This document shows, one piece after another, positions 35,370 through 45,643 of a stretch of 64,000 nucleotides of DNA. Source of the stretch: an uncultured Myroides sp. Lineage in GTDB: Bacteria; Bacteroidota; Bacteroidia; Flavobacteriales; Flavobacteriaceae. The position numbers and the translations under genes are program-made. Position 1 is the stretch's first letter. Every line of letters starts with the position of its first letter. Location: positions 1 to 64,000 of the forward strand of contig CAJYTF010000026.1 of the NCBI GenBank assembly GCA_913777665.1, written 5' to 3'. Below the pieces are notes generated by a model. The model worked only from the letters and a program-made list of their open reading frames with translations, made no database searches and was not told where the DNA came from.

Positions 35370-37700
35370 TTAAAAAGGATACCCTATAGCGATATTCAGC
35401 ATTAAATTGTCACGACGCCACTGCTTGCTTGAAAAATCAATTTCGTTGAAGCTCCAACGCTCCCCTTTTTCGTAATACGGAATGCGGAACGGAATAGACA
35501 AATCTAAACGAAGGATCAGGATATTAAAATCAAAACGCAATCCCAAACCGCCACCGACAGCAATTTCTGAAAGAAAATCACTACTAAACTTTCCTCCCGG
35601 ACGCCCTTCTTCCTCATTAAACAACCAAACGTTTCCGGCATCAACAAAAGCTGCTACATTTAAAAAACTTACCAGTTTTTTACGATATTCTACATTCGCT
35701 TCCAGTTTGATATCACCCGCCTGATCATGGAAAAAAGAAGAAGCAGAGCTTCGCGGATCATAACTTCCCGGACCCAATGTACGTGCACGGAACGCCCGGA
35801 TACTGTTACTACCACCCACAAAAAATTGTTTTACAAACGGCATGTAAACCGAATTACCGTACGGATACGCTACACCACCAATAAACCTTGAAGCGATTTG
35901 TGAAGTTTCATCGAGTTTTAAATAATACCTAAAGTCGTGTTCGGTTTTTATGTATTGACTATACGCTACACCTAAAATAGTTTTTTGATCGCCTTCTTCG
36001 GAATTTGCTCCCGAAATCAATCCTGTTAAATTGGCAGATAAATCTAACAAACCTCTGTAGTAAAACGTATGCTTTTTAGGCAACATGGTATTTGTAAACG
36101 TATAGTTGTAAACCGGTCCAAAAATCAACTGTTTTTCCACTACTCGTTGCAATGCGCGTGCGTTGGGATTATTTGGATCTTCCATATCTGCCCGGTACTT
36201 ATCAGTTATTTTTTCTGGTGAAATGTAAGTAACTTCCAACAGCTTTAAATCGTGTTCGCGCAGGGCGTTTTCTTTCCATAAATAACCAAACGATGCATTA
36301 AAATTATGCAGTGTGTACAGTTGTGTGCGGTTTTGGAATTCGTACCCCAACTCTACCCTTGTACGCGGAACAAAAGCACTTGAAGACTCAAACTTAAACG
36401 GCGCAATGATTCGTGGCCAGGTTAAGCTGAACTTACTACCTACGCGGTAAATATTATTGGATTCTTTATTACCACCCACCTGAAAATCGATCGCAGTATA
36501 TAAAGTTGCCGTAAAAAGTTCGGCTCCACGTAAAAAGTTTCTATGACGCCAATTGAAATTTACCTCGCCCCCCACATAACTTGCCGAGTTTGATTTACCT
36601 AAAGTTTCTAATCGAAGGGACTTAAATTCGTGCGGTGTAAGGTAATAATAAGCATCGAACTTATTTGCCAAGGAATCAGACAATACAAACTGGTTTTTTA
36701 CAAACTTGAACGTTCCCAGATTAATCAGCCTTCTTAACGTAAGATTGTGGTTGGATCTGTTGTACAAATCGCCCGATTTAAAATACAATGCACGGTCGTA
36801 AATCTGCGGACGGAATTTTTCCTTTGGATCGATAATATAACTGTTTTCCTTCCACAAAAGGGTATCAACATCGGCACGTACCAATCCCCTTCTGTTTCTG
36901 GTGTTTCGCAGGTTGTAATCAGAAAAAATATAAATTTTATCGATAGTAAACTGCTTACGTGCCAGTTCAGGCGTATTGTTCTTAATCTTTACATTCAAAT
37001 CTACCTTGTGCCTAACTTCGGTACTGTCAACCTGAATGATCAGATTATCGGGATCGAAATAATAAAAACCGTTTTCTTTTAACGTAGCATCAATTCGCTC
37101 ACGTTCTGCCTTGATGACATCTAAATTAAAAGGTTCATTAACTTTTAGCAGTGTTTTTGCTACCGTTTTATTGATTTCTTTTGATAGAACGGTGCTGTCT
37201 GCCGGAAACGTAACCTTATTGATAAGATACTGCGTTCGTGGCGACACATTGTATTTTATTTTTACTCTTTTGTTTTTAGGCACTGTATCGTAACTGGCAG
37301 TAATATTGAAATAGCCTCTGTTTTCACCGGTATTTTCGATCAGATCCAAATTAAAAGGAATATCCACATCGCTTAAATGCACCGGCTTTTCGCCTACTTT
37401 GTACTTTAACCAATATTTGAATCCGCTTTCTTTTTTAGGTTCGCTTACCCTGTTATACACCCAAAGTTTTGGACGCAAACCTAAAAATGTGCTATTTGGT
37501 TTTGGCGTAAGCGATCCTTCCAACTCTTTTTTAAGTTCGTTCTTTTTTGATTTAACCAACGAATCGCTGATGATATTTACCGATGCTCCCGTGTACAGGT
37601 AATCGCCTTGGGGAACAAATTTTGTATTGCTGCAACCTACCAAAAACAGTGCTGTTGCGGCAAAAAATGCTTTATTTAGTTGTTGTGGTAGTCTGTTCAT
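35370..37700 (-). CDS. Omp85-family outer-membrane lipoprotein, TamA/TamL-like
   Basis: A 776-residue protein with an SPII signal (lipobox ending at Cys23, LVGC), POTRA-like domains (about residues 90-260), and a C-terminal 16-strand Omp85 barrel (about 400-776) ending IGYPF. The lipid anchor is the hallmark of TamL, the Bacteroidota variant of TamA. It overlaps the 3' end of the upstream tamB-like gene by 29 bases, so the two subunits are translationally coupled. The pair should form an envelope-spanning complex for outer-membrane assembly or lipid traffic. Confidence 0.9.
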   Translation of the reverse strand: MNRLPQQLNKAFFAATALFLVGCSNTKFVPQGDYLYTGASVNIISDSLVKSKKNELKKELEGSLTPKPNSTFLGLRPKLWVYNRVSEPKKESGFKYWLKYKVGEKPVHLSDVDIPFNLDLIENTGENRGYFNITASYDTVPKNKRVKIKYNVSPRTQYLINKVTFPADSTVLSKEINKTVAKTLLKVNEPFNLDVIKAERERIDATLKENGFYYFDPDNLIIQVDSTEVRHKVDLNVKIKNNTPELARKQFTIDKIYIFSDYNLRNTRNRRGLVRADVDTLLWKENSYIIDPKEKFRPQIYDRALYFKSGDLYNRSNHNLTLRRLINLGTFKFVKNQFVLSDSLANKFDAYYYLTPHEFKSLRLETLGKSNSASYVGGEVNFNWRHRNFLRGAELFTATLYTAIDFQVGGNKESNNIYRVGSKFSLTWPRIIAPFKFESSSAFVPRTRVELGYEFQNRTQLYTLHNFNASFGYLWKENALREHDLKLLEVTYISPEKITDKYRADMEDPNNPNARALQRVVEKQLIFGPVYNYTFTNTMLPKKHTFYYRGLLDLSANLTGLISGANSEEGDQKTILGVAYSQYIKTEHDFRYYLKLDETSQIASRFIGGVAYPYGNSVYMPFVKQFFVGGSNSIRAFRARTLGPGSYDPRSSASSFFHDQAGDIKLEANVEYRKKLVSFLNVAAFVDAGNVWLFNEEEGRPGGKFSSDFLSEIAVGGGLGLRFDFNILILRLDLSIPFRIPYYEKGERWSFNEIDFSSKQWRRDNLMLNIAIGYPF

Positions 37701-40700
37701 TCTGTATGGCTATTTGTGTTCTTCTAAATTCTCTGTTGCGTTTGCGACGGCGCAGTAAATCTCTAAATTCGTTATAATCTAAGGTAATTACAAAACCAAC
37801 ACCTGTTTCTATGATCTGCCCCTGCAATGCTACCTGATATTCGTTTTTACGATAGGCTTTCAGCATGTATCTGCCGTCTTTAGACAATAAGTATTCTATT
37901 TGCAAATCGCCGGCAATGTTGGTCATTTCTTCGTTCTGGCGCTCGGTCCCTTCTAATCCGAAATTACTTCCTACACTTACTTTTAAACGATCGTTCAACA
38001 AGGTTTTAGAAACATTCACATTCAAATCGGTTCTGTTTTCGCGTGTTCCCGTGGTGTAATCATCAGAAGATTCCAGATCGAAATTCAATTCAACACCTTC
38101 TACCAGATCGGCAGCCAAATTGTTCAATTGTTCAGACAACATACGGCTTACACTTTGGCGTGCCACGGTTTCAGCCGACATTCCGGTGCTACTTTGGAAC
38201 GGATTTTCGCCAATGAATCGGTTCAACAACAATAAGGCAAAAACCTGTTTGTTCATTTCGGATTGTTCGGTTCGTAGCTGATCCAGTTTTGATTCCACCA
38301 ACGTAGTTACATCTGTTGAAACGCCCGGATTGTTTCCGTCGATCTCAATATCAAACGTAAGGATTGGTTTTAAAAGTTCGCCCGACATTTTAAGGTAGGT
38401 ATTGAACGGAATTCGTTGTTTAAAAAGATTTGCCTGTTCACTTGCCTGTAGCTGCTGCTGCACTAAATCAAGCGGAGCCGCTTTTGTTTTATAAACTGCC
38501 GTAATATCTACATTTGCCTTAGTTGGTTCGCCTGTCCATACAATGGAACTTCCTTCTTGAATTTCGAAACGACGTTTTAGAAGACTAACCGACATTTCAT
38601 ACGCACCTTCGTTCACTTCGTATCTACCCACAAGTGTTGTTTTACCTGATGGATCGATACCGCCGGTTAACTGCGCTTCACCCTGAAGTTTTATGAAATC
38701 GCCATTTGTTTTATCAATAATGATCGAAAGTTTAGCATCTTTATTTAATTCGATGTTTAAGTTTACATCCAACCCTTTCAAAGTTTCATCTAATTCGTCC
38801 TGCGGATCTTCTAACGTATCTTCCAACGCCAGCTGATCCTGATCTACGAACTCGATAATTCCTTCGCGTTCCTGCAACGCCGGACTTGATTGCGGCAATA
38901 CGAATGTAAAATCGGTTTTATCGGTTACGGTAATGGTACCGTCGATCTTTGGCAGGTTCATATCGCCTTTCACACCAATATTGGCATTGATCGCCATAAC
39001 TCCGTATAAAATTTGGTTATTGCTTTTGGTTGAATTTACCACTTTAAAATCGCGCGCCGTAATGTTCAAACCAAAGTTAAAATCCTGATAGGTCTTGGTT
39101 AAAACTGCTCCGTTAATGGTTAAGGCATTTCCGTCGGTATCATTAATTTTAAACGAATTAAATTCGATACCGCGCTGTGTAAACGCAATTTCATCGTTCA
39201 TATTCTGGAAGGTACTGTTCAACTGCGTTACCCCGAAACCGGTATCGTTAAACTTTAATGCTCCAATAATATTCGGATCTTTTGTTGTACCCGAAACCTT
39301 TAAATTGCCTGATATAAATCCTTTGGCATCGCGCAACTGATTCATAGAAAATCCCTGAATGCTGGTCATTTGCAGTGCCTGTATATCTACATCGGCATTA
39401 AAACTTCCCGCAGCCGTATCATAACTTCCCTTAAGCGCCATGTTGTTGTCAAATCCGCTTAACTTTACATCGGCATTGTACAAACTTGCCGATTCGTTGG
39501 CAACCTGCGCATCAATCGTTCCAATAGCGTTGCCAAACACTTTTAAATCTTTTACGTTTAAATCGGCGGTCAATCGCAAATCATTGGTTAAGTCACGTAT
39601 CTGTGCCTCGCCATTAATTGTTCCTTGTGCCAATAAAGAATCTTTACGAACGATCTCTGTAAGCGATTCTATTTTAAAATCTTGGAATTTAATGTTTAAA
39701 GGCGACGTTGGTTCGTCTGTTTCAGAATCTACCAAAATAGAACTTCCGCTATTGCTTAATTGCAGGTTTTGCGCCACAATTCCCGTAGGATGTAACGTTA
39801 ATTTGTTATCTGCAGATACTGTCCAAGTATCATAATTCAATACCAAACCGTCTTGTTTCAAGCTTAAATCGATCAAATCATTGGCAGTAGCTACATTTCC
39901 GGCAATTTTGTACTGCACTTCGTCGGCTTCGTTTTTAACCAACAAATTGTAATCGATCACATCGTTCTTCACAAAACCATCCAACACAATATTCGCCAGT
40001 CTAAACTGTTCGCTATCCAGCTGGTTCAACGTTAAAGCATAGTTTAGACTTTCTTCATCGTTACCCGCCGAAAGTTTGATGTCGTTGAGTTTATAAGCGC
40101 CGTATTCCAATTGTGGCAAACTACCATACAGTGTAATTTTTCGGGTATCGGCATTGTAGGCTCCATACAGATTAATGGTTTGGAACGATTTTAATTCGGG
40201 CACGAATTTACGGATCAGGTCATCGTTTTTGATCTTTCCGCGAAAATCGAAATACTGCGACGGAGTAATGGCAACCGGTTGTGCCGACTGTTTTTGAAAC
40301 TGATAATATTGATTGACCGTGTTAAGAAGTGATGTACTAATTTCGGTTAATTTATATTTTCCGGTAATGGATGCATCTACAATCTGCGAAGTCAGATCAA
40401 TGCTGTTAATGGTATCGTTACTTACCGCCTTCATACTGATTTCGCTGATCGGGTAAATTTCTTCGCCGTCTGACAACACAAAATCCTGTAAAAGCAATTC
40501 GCCGTTTAAAGCATCAGGATTCAGCGAAGAAAAATCGGCATTCAGCCTTCCAGCCAATGCCATTGGGGTAGCATAAAACCCTAGTTTGTTTAAATCTACC
40601 TTGTACACCGTTCCTTCAGTCTTCACAGTAGGCGCATCGGCGTTGTAAATTCCGCTTGCAACGATATTCAGCTTCGCATTTTCATCGTCGGAATTCAACG

Positions 40701-42711
40701 TAACATTATAATTTCCATTATTTAACGCGCCTTTTAATGCAATACCGCGGTACGAATATCCTTTAAAATCTGCCTGCGTTACAAAAGCTTCAACTTCTGC
40801 ATTGTTTTTTTCGAAATTAAAGCCCGTGCCTTTCACTTTTGCATTGGCTGTTACCAAGCCCAGTTCTTTATTTTTAAGCAATTTGCCCACATTGAAAGCT
40901 GCCAGAGATGCGTTTAAATCATAACGTTCGGCATTTTTAACTTTCTGGTTGAACGTACCTGTAACTTTAGCATTACCAAAAGAAGTTTGTATGCCCATAT
41001 CGGCATAAATATCGTTTAAACTGCCTTTTAATCTACCTGAAAGCGATAGATTTTGCGGAATTTCAATAGTATTCGGAATGCTGTTTTTCGGAGCTAATGC
41101 CGTAATTAATTGTTTGTTCGCCGTTAGATCGTTAATCTTAAGATTCATCCACAAATTATCGGTATCTAACGCGTTTTTAATCGTACCCGCAGCATTTACG
41201 TTTAAGTTCCCCAGACCGCTTAGCTTGAATTCCTGCACCAAAAGATCGTTAACGATACCTTTTACGTTTGCAGACAGGTTAAGCACCACATTTGGATATT
41301 TGTTGAACGGAACCGTATTTTTTAAGTTCGGCGCCAACCAAAGTATGTCTTTAAAGCCAATTTTATTTTGGGGCAGATTGGCCTCGATAGCTACATTTCC
41401 AAAATTATTCGATAGATCATCAACAGATTTATACTGCAATTTTAAACTGCGCTGTAAAAAGGTCTGCGGCGTTTTCAGGGTTAGATCTTCCAGAAAAGTT
41501 TCGGTTTCGGCATATTTGAATTTGGTTGATAATTCTTCCAACACAAAACCGCTGTTTTCAATAAAAGCAACATCTTTTACTTCGCCCGAAACATTCGTTC
41601 CAACCAACTGCACATTTGAAAGTTTACCGTTTAGTTTTTGAAGATTCAAATGGTTTGCATTAAAACTTTTGGTGGTGTTTTCGCCTTTACCGTTGTTGTA
41701 CACAACATTTACGTTATCTAAATCTGCCGACTGTAACAGCAATTTTAACGGATCTGAAGCTGGTACAACCGAATCTTTAGCCGTTTCTGCATTTACTGCC
41801 TGCGAAGCTTTTGAATCGGGCGTTAACAATACATCGACAAAAGCATCTTTAAATTTTAATGATTTTATATTGAAGTCGGAATTTGGAAGATCCAACTTAC
41901 CAATTTTAGAACTCAATTCCTTAAAGACGATTTTAGCTCGGGTTGCTGAATTTTCATCATCGTACAGCACATCAAAATCCTGAAGGTTTAAACGGTTGAT
42001 GCCAATCTTCAATGGATCGGTCTGCGAAAGTGAATCTACCGTTTCTTCTACATTTTCTGCCACTTCCTGCAACATTCCCTGGTTAAAGGTTAGTTTTAAT
42101 CCGTTGGCATCAATATAATCAACCGCATAATCGTTGGTTTCCAAATCAAAGGTCTTCACGATTGTTTTTAAGTTGGTCAGCTTAAGAGCGATATCATTTT
42201 TGCTGTTGACATCCTGATAAGAAACATTCAGATTTTGCAAATGAATCTTATCCAGATCAATCACAAACGGTTTACTGTCGTCTTTTTCTTCATCCTTGGT
42301 TGCAAAAGCATCAATAATGTAATCGAAATTAAAGGTACTGTCGGCACGTTTGATCACATTGGCATTTAATCCGTCCAATTCAACCGAAGTAAATTGTGCC
42401 GTATTATCTAATAATTTCGGAAGATTTAATCCGATGTTGAGGTGATGTATATACAAAAGTGTATCGACATCCTGCCCTTGCAGAAAAAGGTTTTCTATTT
42501 CTATTTTGTTGGGAAAATGAACGTAGATGCGGTCTAAAGCAACCTTTGTTTTGATCTTATTTTCAAGATAAGTAACCAACTTGTCTTTCACAAAATTTTG
42601 CACAGCAGGAAACTGCAACGAATAGATTGCTGCCAGAATGATTACCAATAAAGAGGCTATGGTAATTAAAATATATTTAACTACTTTCCAAATCTTCTTT
42701 TTCAAACTCAA
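37672..42711 (-). CDS. tamB: translocation/assembly module protein TamB
   Basis: A 1679-residue AsmA/TamB-like protein: one N-terminal membrane anchor (about residues 12-32), a very long beta-rich body of repeated strands, and the conserved C-terminal DUF490 domain (about 1290-1660: NLNIELNKDAKLSIIIDK, GRYEVNEGAYEMSVSLLKRRFEI, NRFIGENPF). It forms a periplasmic groove bridging the inner membrane and TamL. The start codon appears to be TTG (42711-42709), preceded by AGGAAAAG; an in-frame TAG lies just upstream and no ATG is close. Confidence 0.93.
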   Translation of the reverse strand: MSLKKKIWKVVKYILITIASLLVIILAAIYSLQFPAVQNFVKDKLVTYLENKIKTKVALDRIYVHFPNKIEIENLFLQGQDVDTLLYIHHLNIGLNLPKLLDNTAQFTSVELDGLNANVIKRADSTFNFDYIIDAFATKDEEKDDSKPFVIDLDKIHLQNLNVSYQDVNSKNDIALKLTNLKTIVKTFDLETNDYAVDYIDANGLKLTFNQGMLQEVAENVEETVDSLSQTDPLKIGINRLNLQDFDVLYDDENSATRAKIVFKELSSKIGKLDLPNSDFNIKSLKFKDAFVDVLLTPDSKASQAVNAETAKDSVVPASDPLKLLLQSADLDNVNVVYNNGKGENTTKSFNANHLNLQKLNGKLSNVQLVGTNVSGEVKDVAFIENSGFVLEELSTKFKYAETETFLEDLTLKTPQTFLQRSLKLQYKSVDDLSNNFGNVAIEANLPQNKIGFKDILWLAPNLKNTVPFNKYPNVVLNLSANVKGIVNDLLVQEFKLSGLGNLNVNAAGTIKNALDTDNLWMNLKINDLTANKQLITALAPKNSIPNTIEIPQNLSLSGRLKGSLNDIYADMGIQTSFGNAKVTGTFNQKVKNAERYDLNASLAAFNVGKLLKNKELGLVTANAKVKGTGFNFEKNNAEVEAFVTQADFKGYSYRGIALKGALNNGNYNVTLNSDDENAKLNIVASGIYNADAPTVKTEGTVYKVDLNKLGFYATPMALAGRLNADFSSLNPDALNGELLLQDFVLSDGEEIYPISEISMKAVSNDTINSIDLTSQIVDASITGKYKLTEISTSLLNTVNQYYQFQKQSAQPVAITPSQYFDFRGKIKNDDLIRKFVPELKSFQTINLYGAYNADTRKITLYGSLPQLEYGAYKLNDIKLSAGNDEESLNYALTLNQLDSEQFRLANIVLDGFVKNDVIDYNLLVKNEADEVQYKIAGNVATANDLIDLSLKQDGLVLNYDTWTVSADNKLTLHPTGIVAQNLQLSNSGSSILVDSETDEPTSPLNIKFQDFKIESLTEIVRKDSLLAQGTINGEAQIRDLTNDLRLTADLNVKDLKVFGNAIGTIDAQVANESASLYNADVKLSGFDNNMALKGSYDTAAGSFNADVDIQALQMTSIQGFSMNQLRDAKGFISGNLKVSGTTKDPNIIGALKFNDTGFGVTQLNSTFQNMNDEIAFTQRGIEFNSFKINDTDGNALTINGAVLTKTYQDFNFGLNITARDFKVVNSTKSNNQILYGVMAINANIGVKGDMNLPKIDGTITVTDKTDFTFVLPQSSPALQEREGIIEFVDQDQLALEDTLEDPQDELDETLKGLDVNLNIELNKDAKLSIIIDKTNGDFIKLQGEAQLTGGIDPSGKTTLVGRYEVNEGAYEMSVSLLKRRFEIQEGSSIVWTGEPTKANVDITAVYKTKAAPLDLVQQQLQASEQANLFKQRIPFNTYLKMSGELLKPILTFDIEIDGNNPGVSTDVTTLVESKLDQLRTEQSEMNKQVFALLLLNRFIGENPFQSSTGMSAETVARQSVSRMLSEQLNNLAADLVEGVELNFDLESSDDYTTGTRENRTDLNVNVSKTLLNDRLKVSVGSNFGLEGTERQNEEMTNIAGDLQIEYLLSKDGRYMLKAYRKNEYQVALQGQIIETGVGFVITLDYNEFRDLLRRRKRNREFRRTQIAIQNEQTTTTTK

Positions 42712-42856
42712 TTTTTTTTTCTTTTCCTAACAAAAATATTTATAAATAATTGTAAAAGAAAGTATTTTGTAAGTTTATTATTTGTATTTACCTATAAAAT
42801 AACGAATTATTTAAGATTTAGAAGAAAGATGTTTGTTAAATGTTGAGATGCAAAAT

Positions 42857-42888
42857 AAAAAAAACCGCTTTCAAACAGAAGCGGTTTT
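42857..42888 (-). terminator. terminator of the Cys/Met PLP enzyme gene
   Basis: A 10-bp stem AAAACCGCTT / AAGCGGTTTT (42861-42870 with 42879-42888) with a T run on the minus strand. Confidence 0.82.
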
Positions 42889-42892
42889 CAAT

Positions 42893-44095
42893 TTATAGTA
42901 CGTTCAATTCTTTTAAACAATCTTTCATTTGTTCGAAAGTTCGTTTAATATCGTTGTCTAAACCTATCGAGAAACGGATCAATCCGTCTGACAAGCCCAT
43001 TTCTTTTTGTTCATCGGCTGGAATTTCAGACGAGGTTGAAGTTCCCGGTGCGCTAAACAATGTTTTGTAAAAACCTAAACTAACTGCTAAATAACCAATG
43101 TTTCGTTCTTGCATTAATTCCATAACCGCATTGGCCTTTTCAAGCGATCCAACATCAATCGTTAACATTCCGCCAAAACCAAATTCACTGTTGTACATTG
43201 ATTTGAAAACTTCGTGCGAAGGATGATTTTTTAAACCTGGATACACCGTTTTAATTCCGATTTCATTAAAAGCTTCTGCAAGATATAACGCATTTTCACT
43301 GTGCTGTTTCATTCGCAAATGCAACGTACGCATATTTTTCAGGATACTTGCCGATCTAAAACTATCCATTGTAGGTCCCAACAACATACAAGCACCATCG
43401 TTTACATTTTTAAGGTCGTTTATGAATTCATTGCTACCACAAACAACGCCGCCAACCGTATCACTGCTGCCGTTAATATATTTCGTTAAACTGTGAATCA
43501 CAACATCGGCACCCAAATTTGCAGGAGTAACACTTAAAGGTGAAAAAGTATTATCAACTACAATTTTTATATTTTTTGCTTTAGCTATTTTAGAAATTTC
43601 TTGAACATTAGCAACTTCTAACAACGGATTGCTTACCGTTTCGAGGTAAATAACTTTGGTGTTGGGTTTTATAAGGGTCTGTATTTTGTTCAAATCGGTA
43701 ATATCCACAAAATCGATCTGAACGCCAAACTGCGGTAAAAAATTCTTTAGAAACGCATACGTTCCACCATAAATAGTTCGGCTTGCAATGATATGGTCGT
43801 TTTGCTTACACAACTGCATCAACGTTGCTGTAATTGCCCCCATACCAGATGCCGTTACATTTGCATCTTCGGTATTTTCCAATTTAGCCAACGCGGCACT
43901 TAAATATAGGTTTGACGGTGAACTGTGACGGCTGTATAAGTAGCATCCGTCGGTATTTCCTTCAAAAGTATCGAACATACTTTTGGCAGAAAGAAAGGTA
44001 TAGGTTGAAGAGTCTGAAATAGATGGATTTACGCCACCAAATTCTCCAAAAAACTGTAAATCTTGAATTTTATCGGCTGGTTTAAACATGTTCAT
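42893..44095 (-). CDS. Cys/Met metabolism PLP-dependent enzyme (methionine gamma-lyase or cystathionine gamma-synthase/lyase)
   Basis: A 400-residue fold-type I PLP enzyme. The Schiff-base lysine is Lys205 (HSLTKYINGSSD). The region TIYGGTYAFL (108-117) and VSNPLLEV, VVDNTFSPL are typical of the trans-sulfuration family. Methionine gamma-lyases usually have Cys in the YGCT position; here it is YGGT, so assignment within the family is open. It is divergent from an Lrp/AsnC regulator, which probably controls it. Confidence 0.85.
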   Translation of the reverse strand: MNMFKPADKIQDLQFFGEFGGVNPSISDSSTYTFLSAKSMFDTFEGNTDGCYLYSRHSSPSNLYLSAALAKLENTEDANVTASGMGAITATLMQLCKQNDHIIASRTIYGGTYAFLKNFLPQFGVQIDFVDITDLNKIQTLIKPNTKVIYLETVSNPLLEVANVQEISKIAKAKNIKIVVDNTFSPLSVTPANLGADVVIHSLTKYINGSSDTVGGVVCGSNEFINDLKNVNDGACMLLGPTMDSFRSASILKNMRTLHLRMKQHSENALYLAEAFNEIGIKTVYPGLKNHPSHEVFKSMYNSEFGFGGMLTIDVGSLEKANAVMELMQERNIGYLAVSLGFYKTLFSAPGTSTSSEIPADEQKEMGLSDGLIRFSIGLDNDIKRTFEQMKDCLKELNVL

Positions 44096-44243
44096 TAAAG
44101 TATAATTGATTAATTATTAAAAATAAACAGTCACTTTTATATCATCAAAAAAAATATGATTTATTAGAAAATAAATCTGTAAATTGTTTATATTTGATTA
44201 TAATTAATCTAATAATTTAAAATATAAATTAAAAAACAAAAGT

Positions 44244-44705
44244 ATGAAATTAGATACAACCGACTATAAGCTTATTGAAATGTTGCAGCAAAACTGCAAA
44301 CAAACCACAAAAGAGCTTGCCGACCAGTTAGATCTTTCTACAACAGCAGTTTACGAACGTATAAGAAAGTTAGAGAAGCAAAATATTATAACCGATTATG
44401 TTGCTATAATTAATAAGGAAAAGATCAACCGAAGCTTTATGGCAATTGCGCATGTTAAAATAAAATCGCACTCTAAAGATGCTATTCTAAAGTTTGAAAA
44501 AAAGGTAGATCAGATTCGTGAAGTGTTGGAATGTTTTCACGTAAGCGGCGAATACGATTATATTTTAAAGATCGGTGTGCAGGATATGGAGGCTTACCGC
44601 GAGTTTATGTTATCGAAACTTACTACGATGGAAGAAGTTCAAAGCACGCACAGTATGTTTGTGATTAAAGAGGTTAAAAACACAAAAACGTATCATATTT
44701 TATAA
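44244..44705 (+). CDS. Lrp/AsnC family transcriptional regulator
   Basis: A 153-residue regulator with an N-terminal winged HTH (about 5-55: IEMLQQNCKQTTKELADQLDLSTTAVYERI) and a C-terminal RAM ligand-binding domain (about 70-145: VSGEYDYILKIGVQDMEAY). TATATTTG at 44189-44196 is a -7 element. It is divergent from the PLP enzyme gene, so an amino-acid-responsive switch of that gene is likely (inference). Its stop codon is one base from the stop of xerD, with no terminator between them. Confidence 0.93.
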   Translation: MKLDTTDYKLIEMLQQNCKQTTKELADQLDLSTTAVYERIRKLEKQNIITDYVAIINKEKINRSFMAIAHVKIKSHSKDAILKFEKKVDQIREVLECFHVSGEYDYILKIGVQDMEAYREFMLSKLTTMEEVQSTHSMFVIKEVKNTKTYHIL

Positions 44706-44706
44706 G

Positions 44707-45594
44707 TTATTTATTGTTCCAAGGATGGAATTTTTCAACTTCCTGCTTTAGCTTTTGTTTATCTAAATGAAGATAAACCTCGGTGGTTGTGATAGATTCG
44801 TGCCCCAACATCAGTTGAATAGAACGCAGATCGGCTCCGTTTTCAAGCAAATGTGTGGCAAATGAATGTCGCAACGTATGCGGACTAACATTTTTTGTAA
44901 GTCCGGCAATTTTGGTAAGATCTTTTAGTATAGTAAAAATCATTGCCCGGGTTAGTTGTGCACCACGTCGGTTCAAAAACAATATGTCTTCGGCTTCTGG
45001 TTTGATTTTTAAATGCGAACGACTTTCATTTATATAGCTGTTGATTTTTTTCACAGCAGAAGATGCAATTGGAACAAAACGCTGTTTGGATCCTTTCCCC
45101 AGAACCTTTATAAAACCTTCGTCAAAATATAGATCGGACAGTTTTAAGCCAATCAATTCCGAAACACGCAAACCACACGAATACATTGTTTCGATAATTG
45201 CATCGTTTCTAATACCTTCATCTTTACCAAAATTTATTAAACTTTGCAGCAGATCAATTTCTTCCACCGAAAGAACCACGGGCAATTTTCGAGTTTGGCG
45301 GGGTAATTCTATAAATGTAACCGGATTATTTTCTATTACATTTTGTAGGATTAAAAAATTATAGAAATGATTTAAACTAGAAAGAATACGTGCTTGGGTA
45401 GATGGCGCAAGAAAATCGGCAATAAAATAGATAAAACTTCTAATATCGTTTTCTTCTACATGTATAAAATCCACATCTGTTCCCAATAACTGTTGCAGCT
45501 TTTCCAAATCGTACAGATAATTTACCAACGTATTTTCTGCTACGCCGCGTTCTAACTTTAAATAATAGGTAAACTGTTCAATATAATTGTCCAT
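44707..45594 (-). CDS. xerD: site-specific tyrosine recombinase XerD
   Basis: A 295-residue tyrosine recombinase. The N-terminal SAM-like domain (1-90) starts DNYIEQFTYYLKLERG. The catalytic set is Arg143, Lys167, His239, Arg242 (HTLRHSFATHLL), His265 and nucleophile Tyr274 (TTEVYLHLDK). It resolves chromosome dimers at dif. The ATG at 45594 gives the normal length; the open frame runs further upstream, but that part would include a neighbour's terminator hairpin. Confidence 0.94.
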   Translation of the reverse strand: MDNYIEQFTYYLKLERGVAENTLVNYLYDLEKLQQLLGTDVDFIHVEENDIRSFIYFIADFLAPSTQARILSSLNHFYNFLILQNVIENNPVTFIELPRQTRKLPVVLSVEEIDLLQSLINFGKDEGIRNDAIIETMYSCGLRVSELIGLKLSDLYFDEGFIKVLGKGSKQRFVPIASSAVKKINSYINESRSHLKIKPEAEDILFLNRRGAQLTRAMIFTILKDLTKIAGLTKNVSPHTLRHSFATHLLENGADLRSIQLMLGHESITTTEVYLHLDKQKLKQEVEKFHPWNNK

Positions 45595-45622
45595 AAAAAA
45601 ACCACCATTTAATGGTGGTTTA
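45595..45622 (-). terminator. terminator of the beta-barrel gene upstream of xerD
   Basis: Inverted repeat AACCACCATT (45600-45609) with AATGGTGGTT (45611-45620), followed on the minus strand by six T. It ends immediately before the xerD ATG. Confidence 0.8.
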
Positions 45623-45643
45623 AAAATACTATATTCTAAATTA

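Noticed and set aside
39095..41983. Plus-strand open frames antisense to tamB
   Set aside because: They mirror the codon pattern of tamB and have no signal, domain or start context.
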